Notes: generated by a model from the letters alone, not told the origin. 18,891 bases of DNA from Thiobacillus sp. (GCA_020216925.1 JAIWOL010000088.1:1-18891), one strand, 5' to 3'; shown: positions 1 to 7,583, counted from the first letter of the stretch. Made by a program: numbers and translations.

Positions 1-1192
1 CGCCGGCAGGCCTGGACGGCGCGGCCGCGGCTGCCGGCGGGCCGCCCCTTACCGGAACCAGGATGGTCTGGGCGTGCGTAAACTTGCCGTGCCTGAGATG
101 AAACTGGTTGTGCGCCTGCAAGCGTTCGACACTTACGCCCAGACGCTGGGCAATGGCTTCAGGGCGTTCGCCCGGCTGGACGGTATGCGGCTGCCAACTG
201 TCCCAGTCCCCCGCCTGGAGGTTGCGCTCGAAGACGTCGGCCCGGCCGGCCGGGACCAGCAGGCTGACCGGCGTATCGGACCGGATTATTTTTTTGGGGA
301 ACGCGGCGTTTAGCGCCAGGAATTCGTCGGGACTGATTCCAGCGAGCCGGGCGGCCGACTGGACATCGAGGCTGGCATGCACCGTGACCTGGTCAAAGTA
401 GGGTTCGTTCGGCAGGGGGGGCAGCGCAATGCCGAAGTTTTCGGGAGTGCGCACCACCTGCCGCACGGCCAGAAGCTTGGGTACGTAGTGCCGGGTTTCG
501 GTCGGGAGCGGCAGACTGGCGTAGTCGGTCGGAAGACCCTGGTCCACGTTTTTCTGGATGGCGCGGGCAACGCAGCCTTCGCCGCAGTTGTATGCGGCCA
601 GCGCCAGCTGCCAGTCGCCAAAGTCGAGGTAGAGCTTGCCGAGATAATCGAGCGCGGCACGGGTAGCCTCGGTGAAGTCGCGCCGACCGTCGTACCAGGT
701 GTCCTGCCGGAGGCCGTAGAGCCGGCCGGTGGAGGGAATGAACTGCCAGATGCCGGAGGCAGCCGAGGGCGACAGCGCGGCGGGGTTGAATGCGCTCTCG
801 ATCATGGGCAGGAGCGCGATTTCCATCGGCATGGCGCGGCGGTCGACTTCCTGCACGATGTGATACAGATAGCGGCGCGAACGCTCGACCATGCGGCGCA
901 GATGTTCGGGCCGCGCCGCATACCAGGCAACATGCGTGGCTACCAGCGGATTCGCGTCGGCCGTGTCGTCGATCTTGAAACCGTCGCGGATGCGCGACCA
1001 GACGTCGACCTGGTCGGGCGGGGTTTGCTCCGCAGCGACAGCGGTGTCGGCGCGCCACTGGAGCGACTGGATGCCTGCGCTGGCGTCCAGTGCAAATGCG
1101 GCGTGGGCCATGCCGGCAAGACTGAGAGCCAGACCCAGGCGGGCAAGGGGTGAGCGAAGCAAAACGTGTTCCCGAACTCGACAAGGCTGCAT
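1..1192 (-). CDS. mltD: Membrane-bound lytic murein transglycosylase D (MltD-type, LysM), partial
   Basis: The frame opens with ATG at 1192 and stays open to the left edge, so the C-terminus is missing (about 397 residues visible). Residues 1-36 look like a Sec signal peptide: a basic start, then a hydrophobic stretch ending near AHAAFA. The SLT catalytic domain follows, with the family motif LLPMIESAFNP, whose Glu132 is the expected catalytic acid, then SGIWQFIPSTGRLYGL and AAYNCGEG. Around residues 340-385 is a LysM-like peptidoglycan-binding repeat (HTVQPGERPEAIAQRLGV). MltD-family enzymes cleave the MurNAc-GlcNAc bond in the periplasm, leaving 1,6-anhydro ends. The gene starts 45 bases after the gloB stop on the same strand, as in E. 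coli, so co-transcription is likely. No clear Shine-Dalgarno sequence precedes the ATG. Further LysM repeats may lie beyond the edge. Confidence 0.93.
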   Translation of the reverse strand, partial: MQPCRVREHVLLRSPLARLGLALSLAGMAHAAFALDASAGIQSLQWRADTAVAAEQTPPDQVDVWSRIRDGFKIDDTADANPLVATHVAWYAARPEHLRRMVERSRRYLYHIVQEVDRRAMPMEIALLPMIESAFNPAALSPSAASGIWQFIPSTGRLYGLRQDTWYDGRRDFTEATRAALDYLGKLYLDFGDWQLALAAYNCGEGCVARAIQKNVDQGLPTDYASLPLPTETRHYVPKLLAVRQVVRTPENFGIALPPLPNEPYFDQVTVHASLDVQSAARLAGISPDEFLALNAAFPKKIIRSDTPVSLLVPAGRADVFERNLQAGDWDSWQPHTVQPGERPEAIAQRLGVSVERLQAHNQFHLRHGKFTHAQTILVPVRGGPPAAAAAPSRPAG

Positions 1193-1237
1193 CGTAAGGG
1201 GGCGGGTGCCGCCGGGTCAACCCTGGGGCTTGCCGGG

Positions 1238-2017
1238 TCAGGGTTGCGTCGCGTCCCAGGCGTCCTTGGCGGCGCGCAGGGCGCCGAAGACCTCATGCGG
1301 GGCCGGGTGCGCGCTGTGCAGATACCGCGCGGCGAAGCGCCGCATGTCCTCGTCATGAAAACGCAGGAAAGGATTGGTGGTCTTTTCCAGCGCCAGGGTG
1401 CTGGGCAGGGTGGGACGCTGTGCCGCGCGCGCCGCCTGGTCGCGCTGCGCGCGTGCGATCAGCGCGGGGTTGCCGCCATCGATGGTGAGCGCGAAGGCCA
1501 GGTTGCTGAGCGTGTATTCGTGCGCGCAGCACACCCGGGTGTCGTCCGGCAGGGCAAGCAGGGCGTCGAGACTCGCCGCCATCGTCGCCGCATCGCCTTC
1601 GAACAGCCGGCCGCAGCCACAGCCGAACAGGGTGTCGCCACAGAAAAGACAGCCATGGCCGATATAGCTGACATGGTCGAGCGTGTGACCGGGCGTGGCG
1701 AGCACGTCGAAATGCAGTCCGAGACGCTCGAACCGGATACAGTCGCCGTGCCGGACAATGTGTGTGACGGCTGGAATGCGCGGATTGTCCGGCGCATGAA
1801 TCGCACAGTCGTAACGGTCGCGCAATGCGCGGTTGCCGCCTGTATGATCACGGTGGTGATGCGTGACGAGAACGGCGTCGAGCCCCAGGCCGCGTGCGTC
1901 GAGGTAGGCAACCAGCGGCGCGGGGTCGCCGGGGTCGATCGCGACGGCGTGGTGTTCGTCGTGCCAAAGCCAGATGTAGTTGTCGTCGAACGCGGGCAGG
2001 GGAAGCAGAGTCAACAC
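1238..2017 (-). CDS. gloB: Hydroxyacylglutathione hydrolase (glyoxalase II)
   Basis: A complete 259-residue protein with a GTG start. It belongs to the metallo-beta-lactamase fold and hydrolyses S-D-lactoylglutathione to D-lactate and glutathione, the second step of methylglyoxal detoxification in the cytoplasm. The binuclear metal site is complete: the THHHRDH motif gives His53, His55, Asp57 and His58, with His111 (TPGHT), Asp128 (CGDTLF) and His166 (AHEYTLSN). These positions match E. coli GloB within one residue. The family loop GCGRLFEG is also present, as is the C-terminal NPFLR substrate-binding segment. The start lies 27 bases from the divergent yafS-like gene, so any gloB promoter must lie largely inside that gene. 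No good ribosome binding site precedes the GTG, and a TTG one codon later is an alternative start. Confidence 0.96.
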   Translation of the reverse strand: MLTLLPLPAFDDNYIWLWHDEHHAVAIDPGDPAPLVAYLDARGLGLDAVLVTHHHRDHTGGNRALRDRYDCAIHAPDNPRIPAVTHIVRHGDCIRFERLGLHFDVLATPGHTLDHVSYIGHGCLFCGDTLFGCGCGRLFEGDAATMAASLDALLALPDDTRVCCAHEYTLSNLAFALTIDGGNPALIARAQRDQAARAAQRPTLPSTLALEKTTNPFLRFHDEDMRRFAARYLHSAHPAPHEVFGALRAAKDAWDATQP

Positions 2018-2030
2018 GGCAGTAGAAGCC

Positions 2031-2037
2031 AGAAGGA
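2031..2037 (+). promoter_or_regulatory. Ribosome binding site of the yafS-like gene
   Basis: AGAAGGA lies seven bases before the ATG at 2045. It fixes the start of the methyltransferase gene; the frame is open much further upstream, but that stretch is only the shadow of gloB and mltD. Confidence 0.7.
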
Positions 2038-2044
2038 AAACACT

Positions 2045-2779
2045 ATGTTAACCAGTCAAAATGCCGAATGGTTCGAGACGCCGCTGGGGCAGCATCTGCT
2101 GTTTCGCGAACAGCGCTATTTTGATCAGGCCGTGTCCGATGTCTTCGGTTTCAATGCGGTTCAGATCGGCCTCGCGCATCTGGATTTCCTGCGCAACAGC
2201 CGGATTCCGCTTCGTCTGCGCTGCGAAACGGCGGCAGCGGACGTGCTGGCCGATCCCATGTTTCTGCCGTTTGAAAGCCAGTCGCTCGATCTCGTGTTGA
2301 TGCCGCATGTGCTGGAATACAGCGCGAACCCGCACCAGGTGTTGCGCGAAGCAGGCAGGGTGCTGCGACCGGAAGGACGGTTGCTGCTGGCCGGGTTCAA
2401 TCCGCGCAGCCTGTGGGGGCTGGCCCGGGCTTTGCAAGGGGGCGAGCGCGGATTCCCCTGGAACGGCACCTTTCTCAACATTTCGCGCGTGAAGGACTGG
2501 ATGGCCCTGTTGGGACTGGAAGTGGCGGCCGGCAGCATGTGCTGTTATCGTCCACCCATCAACCGCGATAACTGGCTGCGTCGGCTGCGTTTCATGGAAC
2601 CGGCCGGCGACCGCTGGTGGGCGATGGGCGGAGGCGTGTACTTCCTGCAGGCGGTCAAACGTGTGCAGGGCATGAACATCATCCAGCCGCAGTGGTCGAC
2701 GCCGGTGACGCGGCGACTGCTGTCGCCGGCCGCCAAGGTCATCGATATCAAGCATTACCGGATGCGTCGTGAGCGCTGA
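2045..2779 (+). CDS. yafS: YafS-like SAM-dependent methyltransferase
   Basis: A 244-residue protein. It is recognised by features shared with E. coli YafS: an early FGFNAVQIG segment (residues 34-42), then [20 protein letters not shown] (69-88), [20 protein letters not shown] (97-116) and [10 protein letters not shown]. These fit the later motifs of class I methyltransferases of the Methyltransf_11 type. The usual glycine-rich SAM loop (motif I, E/DxGxGxG) is not seen, which is also the case in YafS. The substrate is unknown to me. It sits between gloB (divergent) and rnhA (11-base overlap), exactly the YafS position in E. coli. Recognition of the family is firm; methyltransferase activity is an inference from the fold. 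Confidence 0.85.
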   Translation: MLTSQNAEWFETPLGQHLLFREQRYFDQAVSDVFGFNAVQIGLAHLDFLRNSRIPLRLRCETAAADVLADPMFLPFESQSLDLVLMPHVLEYSANPHQVLREAGRVLRPEGRLLLAGFNPRSLWGLARALQGGERGFPWNGTFLNISRVKDWMALLGLEVAAGSMCCYRPPINRDNWLRRLRFMEPAGDRWWAMGGGVYFLQAVKRVQGMNIIQPQWSTPVTRRLLSPAAKVIDIKHYRMRRER

Positions 2780-3218
2780 CAATACCGTGCACATATACAG
2801 CGATGGCGCGTGCAAGGGCAACCCGGGCAGGGGCGGCTGGGGGGCGTTGCTGGTCGCCGGCGAACACCGCAAGGAAATCTGCGGCGGGGAATCCAACACC
2901 ACCAACAACCGCATGGAAATGACTGCGGTCATCCGCGCGCTCGAATCACTCAAATATCCCTCGAATGTGGCCGTGCACACTGATTCGCAATACGTGCAAA
3001 AAGGCATCAGCGAGTGGTTGCCTGGCTGGAAGCGGCGCAACTGGCGCACGGCCGAAGGCAAACCGGTGAAAAACCAGGACCTGTGGCAGCAGCTGGATGC
3101 GCTGGCGCAGCGCCATCGCATCGAATGGCGCTGGGTGCGCGGGCACGCCGGGCACCCGGAAAACGAACGGGCCGACGCGCTCGCCAACCAGGGCGTGCTG
3201 CTGGCAGACCAGACCTGA
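2769..3218 (+). CDS. rnhA: Ribonuclease HI
   Basis: A 149-residue protein with a GTG start that overlaps the preceding stop by 11 bases. RNase HI cuts the RNA strand of RNA-DNA hybrids, removing Okazaki primers and R-loops. All catalytic residues are present, each two positions later than in E. coli RNase HI: Asp12 ([11 protein letters not shown]), Glu50 (NRMEMTAV), Asp72 (HTDSQYV), His126 ([13 protein letters not shown]) and Asp136. The basic handle region, with [20 protein letters not shown], is intact. Length matches the E. coli enzyme (155 residues). In E. coli rnhA and dnaQ are divergent; here rnhA is co-directional, 13 bases before dnaQ. Confidence 0.98.
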   Translation: MSADNTVHIYSDGACKGNPGRGGWGALLVAGEHRKEICGGESNTTNNRMEMTAVIRALESLKYPSNVAVHTDSQYVQKGISEWLPGWKRRNWRTAEGKPVKNQDLWQQLDALAQRHRIEWRWVRGHAGHPENERADALANQGVLLADQT

Positions 3219-3231
3219 TACGAATCCGACC

Positions 3232-3957
3232 ATGCGCCAGATCATCCTCGACACCGAAACCACCGGCCTCGACCCCAACCAGGGGCATCGCGTCATCGAA
3301 ATCGCGGCAGTGGAAATGGTCAACCGCCGCCTCACCGGCGTGAACCTGCATCGCTATGTGCAGCCCGATCGCGAGATCGACCCCGGGGCGATGCAGGTTC
3401 ACGGCATCAGCAACGAATTCCTGCTCGACAAACCCCGCTTTGGCGACATTGCGACCGAATTCATGGAATTCGTGCAGGGGGCCGAACTCATCATCCACAA
3501 CGCGCCGTTCGACGTGGGCTTTCTGAACATGGAACTCAAGCTCGCCGGGCAGCCGCCGCTCGCCAGCCTGGTTGCCGGCGTGACCGACACCCTTGCGATG
3601 GCCAAGGCCTTGCACCCCGGGCAACGCAACAACCTCGACGCACTCTGCAAACGCTATGGCGTGGACAATTCGGCGCGCACCCTGCACGGCGCCCTGGTCG
3701 ACTGCGAACTGCTCGCGGCTGTGTATCTGGCGCTGACGCGCGGTCAGGAAAGCCTGTCCATCGGCCTCGACGAGCACGCGCGGGACGAGCCGGGCAGGAT
3801 GCGCCGGGACCGGCCTCGGCCGGTCAGCCGGGTGGCAACCGAAGCGGAGCGTCGCGCCCACTTGGCCACGCTGGACGCCATTGCCAAGGAAAGCAAGGGG
3901 GCATGTCTGTGGTTGGCCGCGCCTGCGGCAGACAAGCCTGGCGGGGGGCCGGTTTGA
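3232..3957 (+). CDS. dnaQ: DNA polymerase III epsilon subunit (3'-5' proofreading exonuclease)
   Basis: A 241-residue protein, close to E. coli epsilon (243). The ATG at 3232 is chosen because MRQIILDTETTG is the normal family start; upstream codons in this frame only mirror rnhA. The DEDDh exonuclease residues are all visible: Asp7 and Glu9 (DTETTG), Asp94 (HNAPFDVGF), His152 and Asp157 (HGALVDCELLAAVY). After the nuclease domain, residues 172-177 read QESLSI, at the position of the E. coli beta-clamp-binding motif QTSMAF. The C-terminal 50 residues should form the flexible linker and the DnaE-binding tail. The gene follows rnhA by 13 bases, and its stop overlaps the next gene, so it lies inside a five-gene run. 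Confidence 0.97.
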   Translation: MRQIILDTETTGLDPNQGHRVIEIAAVEMVNRRLTGVNLHRYVQPDREIDPGAMQVHGISNEFLLDKPRFGDIATEFMEFVQGAELIIHNAPFDVGFLNMELKLAGQPPLASLVAGVTDTLAMAKALHPGQRNNLDALCKRYGVDNSARTLHGALVDCELLAAVYLALTRGQESLSIGLDEHARDEPGRMRRDRPRPVSRVATEAERRAHLATLDAIAKESKGACLWLAAPAADKPGGGPV

Positions 3958-4892
3958 CGCTTTTCAACGCGTGGCGCTGGCTGGCAGGGGGGCGTGCCGG
4001 ACTGGTGTGCCTGTGCCTGCTGTTTGCCTCGCCGGCATTCTCGGCCCGGGTGACGGTGGTGCTGTCCAATGATTCCGCGCCTTATCAGGAGGTTTACCAG
4101 GCCATGCGCGCCATGCTCGACGACAGCGGGCATGAACTGGTGCGGGTTTATGCGGAAAACCTGTCCACCGCGGCAGCGGGCGATGCGCAGCTCGTCGTTG
4201 CGGTAGGCACGTCCGCCGCCGAGGCCCTGGCCGGGATGCCCGGACGCACGCCGGTACTGGCGGTGCTGGTCCCCCGTGCCTGGTATGCCCAATCCGGGCA
4301 GCAGCGGCTGAGCGATGGCCGCCGGGCGGTTTCCGCCATATTCCTGGATCAGCCCTTCGAACGCCAGGCCAGGTTGATCCGGCTTGCCCTGCCGGATGTG
4401 AGGCGGGTGGGCATCCTGCTCAGTGCCGAGCAGCGCGGGCTGGTCGACGATATCGACGCGGCCCTGCGCAGCCAGAAACTGCAGATGGTCCACGTCTCGC
4501 TCGAACCGGGCGAGCGCCTGGCGCTGCCGCTGGAAACGGTGTTTGCCGAATCCGACATGCTGCTGGCGGTGCCCGATCCGCGGGTCTTCAATTCGAATAC
4601 GGCGCAGAGTCTTTTTCTTACGTCCTATCGCTACCGCGATCCTGTCATGGGCTATTCGCGGTCGTTGACCCGGGCAGGTGCCTTGCTGTCGCTGCATTCC
4701 AGCCCGGCGCAGATCGGCCGGCAGGCGGTCGAGTGGATCAATGGCGTGCTGTCGGGGGCCATGCCGCGCCTGCCAGCTGCAAGCTACCCCGCCTATTTCA
4801 GCGTGTCGGTGAACGAACAGGTGGCGCGTTCGCTGGGCTTCGTGCTGCTGCCGGAAAACGAACTCGAAAAACGTCTGGGAGGCGGACGCTGA
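3954..4892 (+). CDS. ABC-type substrate-binding protein (PF04392/TrpX-like), orphan
   Basis: A 312-residue exported protein if it starts with TTG at 3954, which overlaps the dnaQ stop as TTGA. An ATG at 3903 would add 17 residues and overlap dnaQ by 55 bases; both are possible. The N-terminus is a signal peptide: basic residues, then GLVCLCLLFASPAFSA, with cleavage likely after FSA. The mature part has the two-lobe periplasmic binding-protein layout of the PF04392 group, including VVAVGTSAAEALAG, LPDVRRVGILLS, DPRVFNSNTA and SYRYRDPVMGYS. No permease or ATPase gene is nearby. The stop overlaps by one base the start of the GGDEF-EAL gene, so the protein may sense a ligand for that enzyme rather than feed a transporter. 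The ligand is unknown. Confidence 0.82.
   Translation: MTLFNAWRWLAGGRAGLVCLCLLFASPAFSARVTVVLSNDSAPYQEVYQAMRAMLDDSGHELVRVYAENLSTAAAGDAQLVVAVGTSAAEALAGMPGRTPVLAVLVPRAWYAQSGQQRLSDGRRAVSAIFLDQPFERQARLIRLALPDVRRVGILLSAEQRGLVDDIDAALRSQKLQMVHVSLEPGERLALPLETVFAESDMLLAVPDPRVFNSNTAQSLFLTSYRYRDPVMGYSRSLTRAGALLSLHSSPAQIGRQAVEWINGVLSGAMPRLPAASYPAYFSVSVNEQVARSLGFVLLPENELEKRLGGGR
4877..4882 (+). promoter_or_regulatory. Ribosome binding site of the GGDEF-EAL gene
   Basis: GGGAGG lies nine bases before the ATG at 4892, inside the end of the binding-protein gene. It supports this start over the longer frame opening at 4733, whose first 53 codons are out-of-frame shadow of the upstream gene. Confidence 0.65.
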
Positions 4893-6973
4893 TGGCCTTC
4901 ACATTGGGAATACGCGGACGCGTGATCGGCCTGGCGATGGTGCCGGTAGCGATCATAGGCGTGCTGCTGCTGTTTCAGCTCATCGCCGGAAAGATTGACG
5001 ATCTTGATCAGTCGCTGCGCACGCGCGCCGTGGCGATAGCCCGGCAACTCGCGCCGGCAGCGGAATACGGCGTTGCCTCGGGCAATATCGAGGTGCTGCA
5101 GACCCTGCTGGAAAAAGCGGCCATCGAGCCGGATATCCGCGGCGTCGCGGTTTTCTCCGACAGCGGTGAGTGGCTGGCGCAGGTGGGGCTGGGCACCTGG
5201 ACGAATCCCCGCCATGACGGATTGCCGGCCGACCGCATCCACGAAATCGAATACAGCGACCGGCTGGTCTACTACGCGCCCATCACCCGCACGGAGGTGA
5301 AAATCGATGACTATCTGAACGATGCCGCCGCGGCCTCCGACACCCAGACCCGCCTGATCGGCTGGGTGGGCCTCGATGTCTCGCGCGACGCCACCATGCG
5401 CAGCCAGCGCGACGCCATCCTGAAGAGCCTTGCCATCCTGCTGCTGGGGATGATCGTGAGCCTGTATCTGGCCTGGCGGATCGGCCGCCAGATCACGCGG
5501 CCCATCCTGGCGCTCTCGCATGCCGTGAGCCGCATCGGAGAAGGGCATCTCGACGAGCGGGTCGCCCAGACCGGGCAAGCTGAACTGGGCATGCTGCAAC
5601 ATGGCGTCAACCACATGGCGGCGCATCTCCAGGCGGCGCAGGGCCAGATGCAGGAAAAGATCGACCAGGCGACGGCGCGCCTTGTCTACCAGGCCAGCCA
5701 CGATGCGCTCACGGGGCTCATCAACCGCCGCGAATTCGAGCAGCGGCTGGAGCGCCTGCTGCAATCCGCTGTGCAGATGGGACGGGAACACGCCCTGTGC
5801 TACATGGACCTGGACCAGTTCAAGGTGATCAATGACTCGTGCGGTCACGCGGCGGGCGACGAGCTGCTGCGCCAGCTTGCGCTGCTGCTCAAGTCGAATC
5901 TGCGCGAACGCGACACCCTGGCCCGGCTGGGCGGGGACGAGTTCGCCCTGCTGCTGGAAAACTGCAGCCTTGACGATGCCGTCCAGGTGGCGGATCTGTT
6001 CCGTGCCGAAGTGCAGCGCTTCCGCTTCAAATGGGGCGACAGGATTTTTGCCATCGGCATCAGCGTGGGCATGGTCGCGATCACCCGCGACAGTGGCACG
6101 GCAGCCAACCTGCTGTCGGCGGCCGATGCCGCCTGCTACGTGGCCAAGGACCGTGGGCGCAACCAGATTCACGTATACGAAAGCTGCGACCTCGATCTGG
6201 TGCGCCATCGCGGCGAAATGCAGTGGGTCGCGCGCATTCAGCGCGCCATCGAAGAGGGGCGGCTGCGCCTGGCCTGGCAGGAGATTCGCCGCACCGACGG
6301 CGCGAGCGGACGCAGCCGGCACATCGAACTGCTGCTGCGCATGGTGGGCGAGGATGGCAAGCTGATCCTGCCCATGGCCTTCATCCCCGCAGCCGAACGT
6401 TATTTCGTCATGCTCTCGCTCGACACCTGGGTGATTGCGGAAACCCTGCGCGTGTGCCGCGACCAGCTGGCGGCCAAGGACGCCAGGCCCTGCCTGTTCG
6501 GGGTCAACCTGTCGGGAGCCTCGCTGAAGGACCCGGCCTTCCGCGACATGCTGCTCACACGCCTGCAAGCCGAGCCCGCGGTGGGGCCGCATCTCTGTTT
6601 TGAAATCACCGAAACCGCCGCCATCGGTAACCTGACGGTGGTCAACGGATTCATCGAGGCGCTTCGGGGCTTTGGCTGCCGCTTTGCGCTCGACGATTTT
6701 GGCAGCGGCCTGTCCTCGTTCAACTATCTCAAGAACCTGTCCGTCGACTATCTCAAGATAGACGGCGCGTTTGTGCGCGACATCGTGACCCATCCGGTCG
6801 ACCGCGCCATGGTTGAAGCCGTGCACCGCATCGGCCACCTGCTGGGGCTGAAAACCGTGGCGGAATATGTCGAGTGCGACGCGACCCTGGCCCTGCTGCG
6901 CGAGATGGGCGTGGATTATGTGCAGGGCAACGGGGTGCACGCCCCCGAAGACATCGAGACCCTGTGCGGTTGA
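4892..6973 (+). CDS. Membrane sCache-HAMP-GGDEF-EAL c-di-GMP cyclase/phosphodiesterase
   Basis: A 693-residue inner-membrane protein. Order: TM1 (about 11-33); a periplasmic domain (about 34-175) whose RQLAPAAEYGVASGN start resembles the BarA-type sCache_4 domain; TM2 (about 177-196); HAMP (about 197-250); a GGDEF domain (about 265-430); and an EAL domain (about 440-690). The cyclase signature is intact (LGGDEF, 347-351), with an inhibitory I-site RERD (338-341) at the usual five-residue spacing. The EAL motif itself reads ELL (Glu479). Other catalytic residues look kept: Asn539 (GVNLSG), EITET (571-575), DDFG (601-604), Lys622 (LKIDG) and Glu658 (TVAEYVE). Both synthesis and breakdown of c-di-GMP are therefore possible. 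The start overlaps the binding-protein stop as TGATG. A pairing of ligand-binding protein and sensor is inferred. Confidence 0.93.
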   Translation: MAFTLGIRGRVIGLAMVPVAIIGVLLLFQLIAGKIDDLDQSLRTRAVAIARQLAPAAEYGVASGNIEVLQTLLEKAAIEPDIRGVAVFSDSGEWLAQVGLGTWTNPRHDGLPADRIHEIEYSDRLVYYAPITRTEVKIDDYLNDAAAASDTQTRLIGWVGLDVSRDATMRSQRDAILKSLAILLLGMIVSLYLAWRIGRQITRPILALSHAVSRIGEGHLDERVAQTGQAELGMLQHGVNHMAAHLQAAQGQMQEKIDQATARLVYQASHDALTGLINRREFEQRLERLLQSAVQMGREHALCYMDLDQFKVINDSCGHAAGDELLRQLALLLKSNLRERDTLARLGGDEFALLLENCSLDDAVQVADLFRAEVQRFRFKWGDRIFAIGISVGMVAITRDSGTAANLLSAADAACYVAKDRGRNQIHVYESCDLDLVRHRGEMQWVARIQRAIEEGRLRLAWQEIRRTDGASGRSRHIELLLRMVGEDGKLILPMAFIPAAERYFVMLSLDTWVIAETLRVCRDQLAAKDARPCLFGVNLSGASLKDPAFRDMLLTRLQAEPAVGPHLCFEITETAAIGNLTVVNGFIEALRGFGCRFALDDFGSGLSSFNYLKNLSVDYLKIDGAFVRDIVTHPVDRAMVEAVHRIGHLLGLKTVAEYVECDATLALLREMGVDYVQGNGVHAPEDIETLCG

Positions 6974-7186
6974 TCAGACGGGGTGGGCAGTGAAGCCGGC
7001 AGCGGTTACGGCCCGTGCCAGTTCATCGACGCTGATGCGGGCGGGATCGAACTGGATGCGGGCCTGTGCTGCGGCGAGATCGACCTGAACCTGGCCTACC
7101 CCGGGCAGCGCCGCAAGCAGGTTCTGCACGCTGCTGACGCAGCCGCCGCAGCTCATGCCGGCAATGTTCAGTACGGCTTCGTTCAT
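6974..7186 (-). CDS. HMA-domain metal-binding protein (CopZ/MerP-like)
   Basis: A 70-residue single-domain protein. The HMA metal site is GMSCGGC, with Cys13 and Cys16 expected to bind Cu(I) or a similar soft metal. The rest fits the ferredoxin-like fold: LPGVGQVQVDLAAAQARIQF, and then ISVDELARAVTAAGF. There is no signal peptide, so it should be a cytoplasmic chaperone-like protein. AGAAGGA (7193-7199 on the minus strand) provides a good ribosome binding site. It lies 41 bases after the flgM-like gene; no copper ATPase or CueR-type regulator is in the window. Its stop directly abuts the stop of the convergent GGDEF-EAL gene. Family is clear, metal and partner are not. Confidence 0.9.
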   Translation of the reverse strand: MNEAVLNIAGMSCGGCVSSVQNLLAALPGVGQVQVDLAAAQARIQFDPARISVDELARAVTAAGFTAHPV

Positions 7187-7227
7187 GGCGGGTCCTTCTG
7201 GCTGACTGACGAGACCCGATTGTAAGG

Positions 7228-7533
7228 CTACTTCTTGCGCGGGCGTTTGCGCAGGCTTTCCTTGGTGTGATCGATCAACCGGTCGGCGACCACCTCGGCG
7301 TCCACGGTGAAGCTGCCGTCGGCCAGGGCGGCCTTGACCGATTCCACCTTGCCGGTGTCGGTCACGTCGACCGACGCCAGTTGCGATTCCAGCGCGCGGA
7401 TGCGCGTGCTCGATTCGGTCAGGGTAAGCGAATCCCCGCCGCCGCCCGGGCCCGAAGCCTTGCCGGTTGTCTTGCCCTTGGCGGCGGACACCTTGGCAGC
7501 GGCGGGCGGAGTAATGCGTTTGTCGATTTTCAC
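7228..7533 (-). CDS. flgM: FlgM-type negative regulator of flagellin synthesis (anti-sigma-28)
   Basis: A 101-residue protein with a GTG start; AGGA lies about eight bases upstream. The first 35 residues are Ala/Gly/Lys-rich and probably disordered, as in FlgM. The C-terminal half carries the sigma-28-binding pattern: SLTLTESSTRIRALESQL, then KVESVKAALADGSFTVDAEV and VADRLI, which lines up with E. coli FlgM [20 protein letters not shown] and ADSLI. FlgM holds FliA inactive until it is exported through the finished hook-basal body. The tail ends with a basic cluster (RKRPRKK) not typical of E. coli FlgM. No flagellar gene (flgA, flgN, fliA) is in the window; neighbours are serB and an HMA protein, so the location is unusual. 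Assignment is by recognised similarity only. Confidence 0.8.
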   Translation of the reverse strand: MKIDKRITPPAAAKVSAAKGKTTGKASGPGGGGDSLTLTESSTRIRALESQLASVDVTDTGKVESVKAALADGSFTVDAEVVADRLIDHTKESLRKRPRKK

Positions 7534-7583
7534 GGAAGTTCCTGTTGCATCGCAGAGTCGTCGGGTTGACGCGTACAGGAAAG

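Noticed and set aside
393..1220. A 275-codon minus-strand frame over the mltD region
   Set aside because: The neighbouring frame from 1192 gives a signal peptide, SLT motifs and LysM; this one is Arg-rich without motifs.
1166..2044. An N-terminal extension of the yafS-like protein by 293 codons
   Set aside because: It overlaps gloB and mltD antisense; the ribosome binding site at 2031-2037 and the family length support the start at 2045.
4793..6940. A 715-codon open frame on the minus strand opposite the GGDEF-EAL gene
   Set aside because: The plus strand has full GGDEF and EAL motifs; the antisense product is His/Gln-rich and unlike any known protein.
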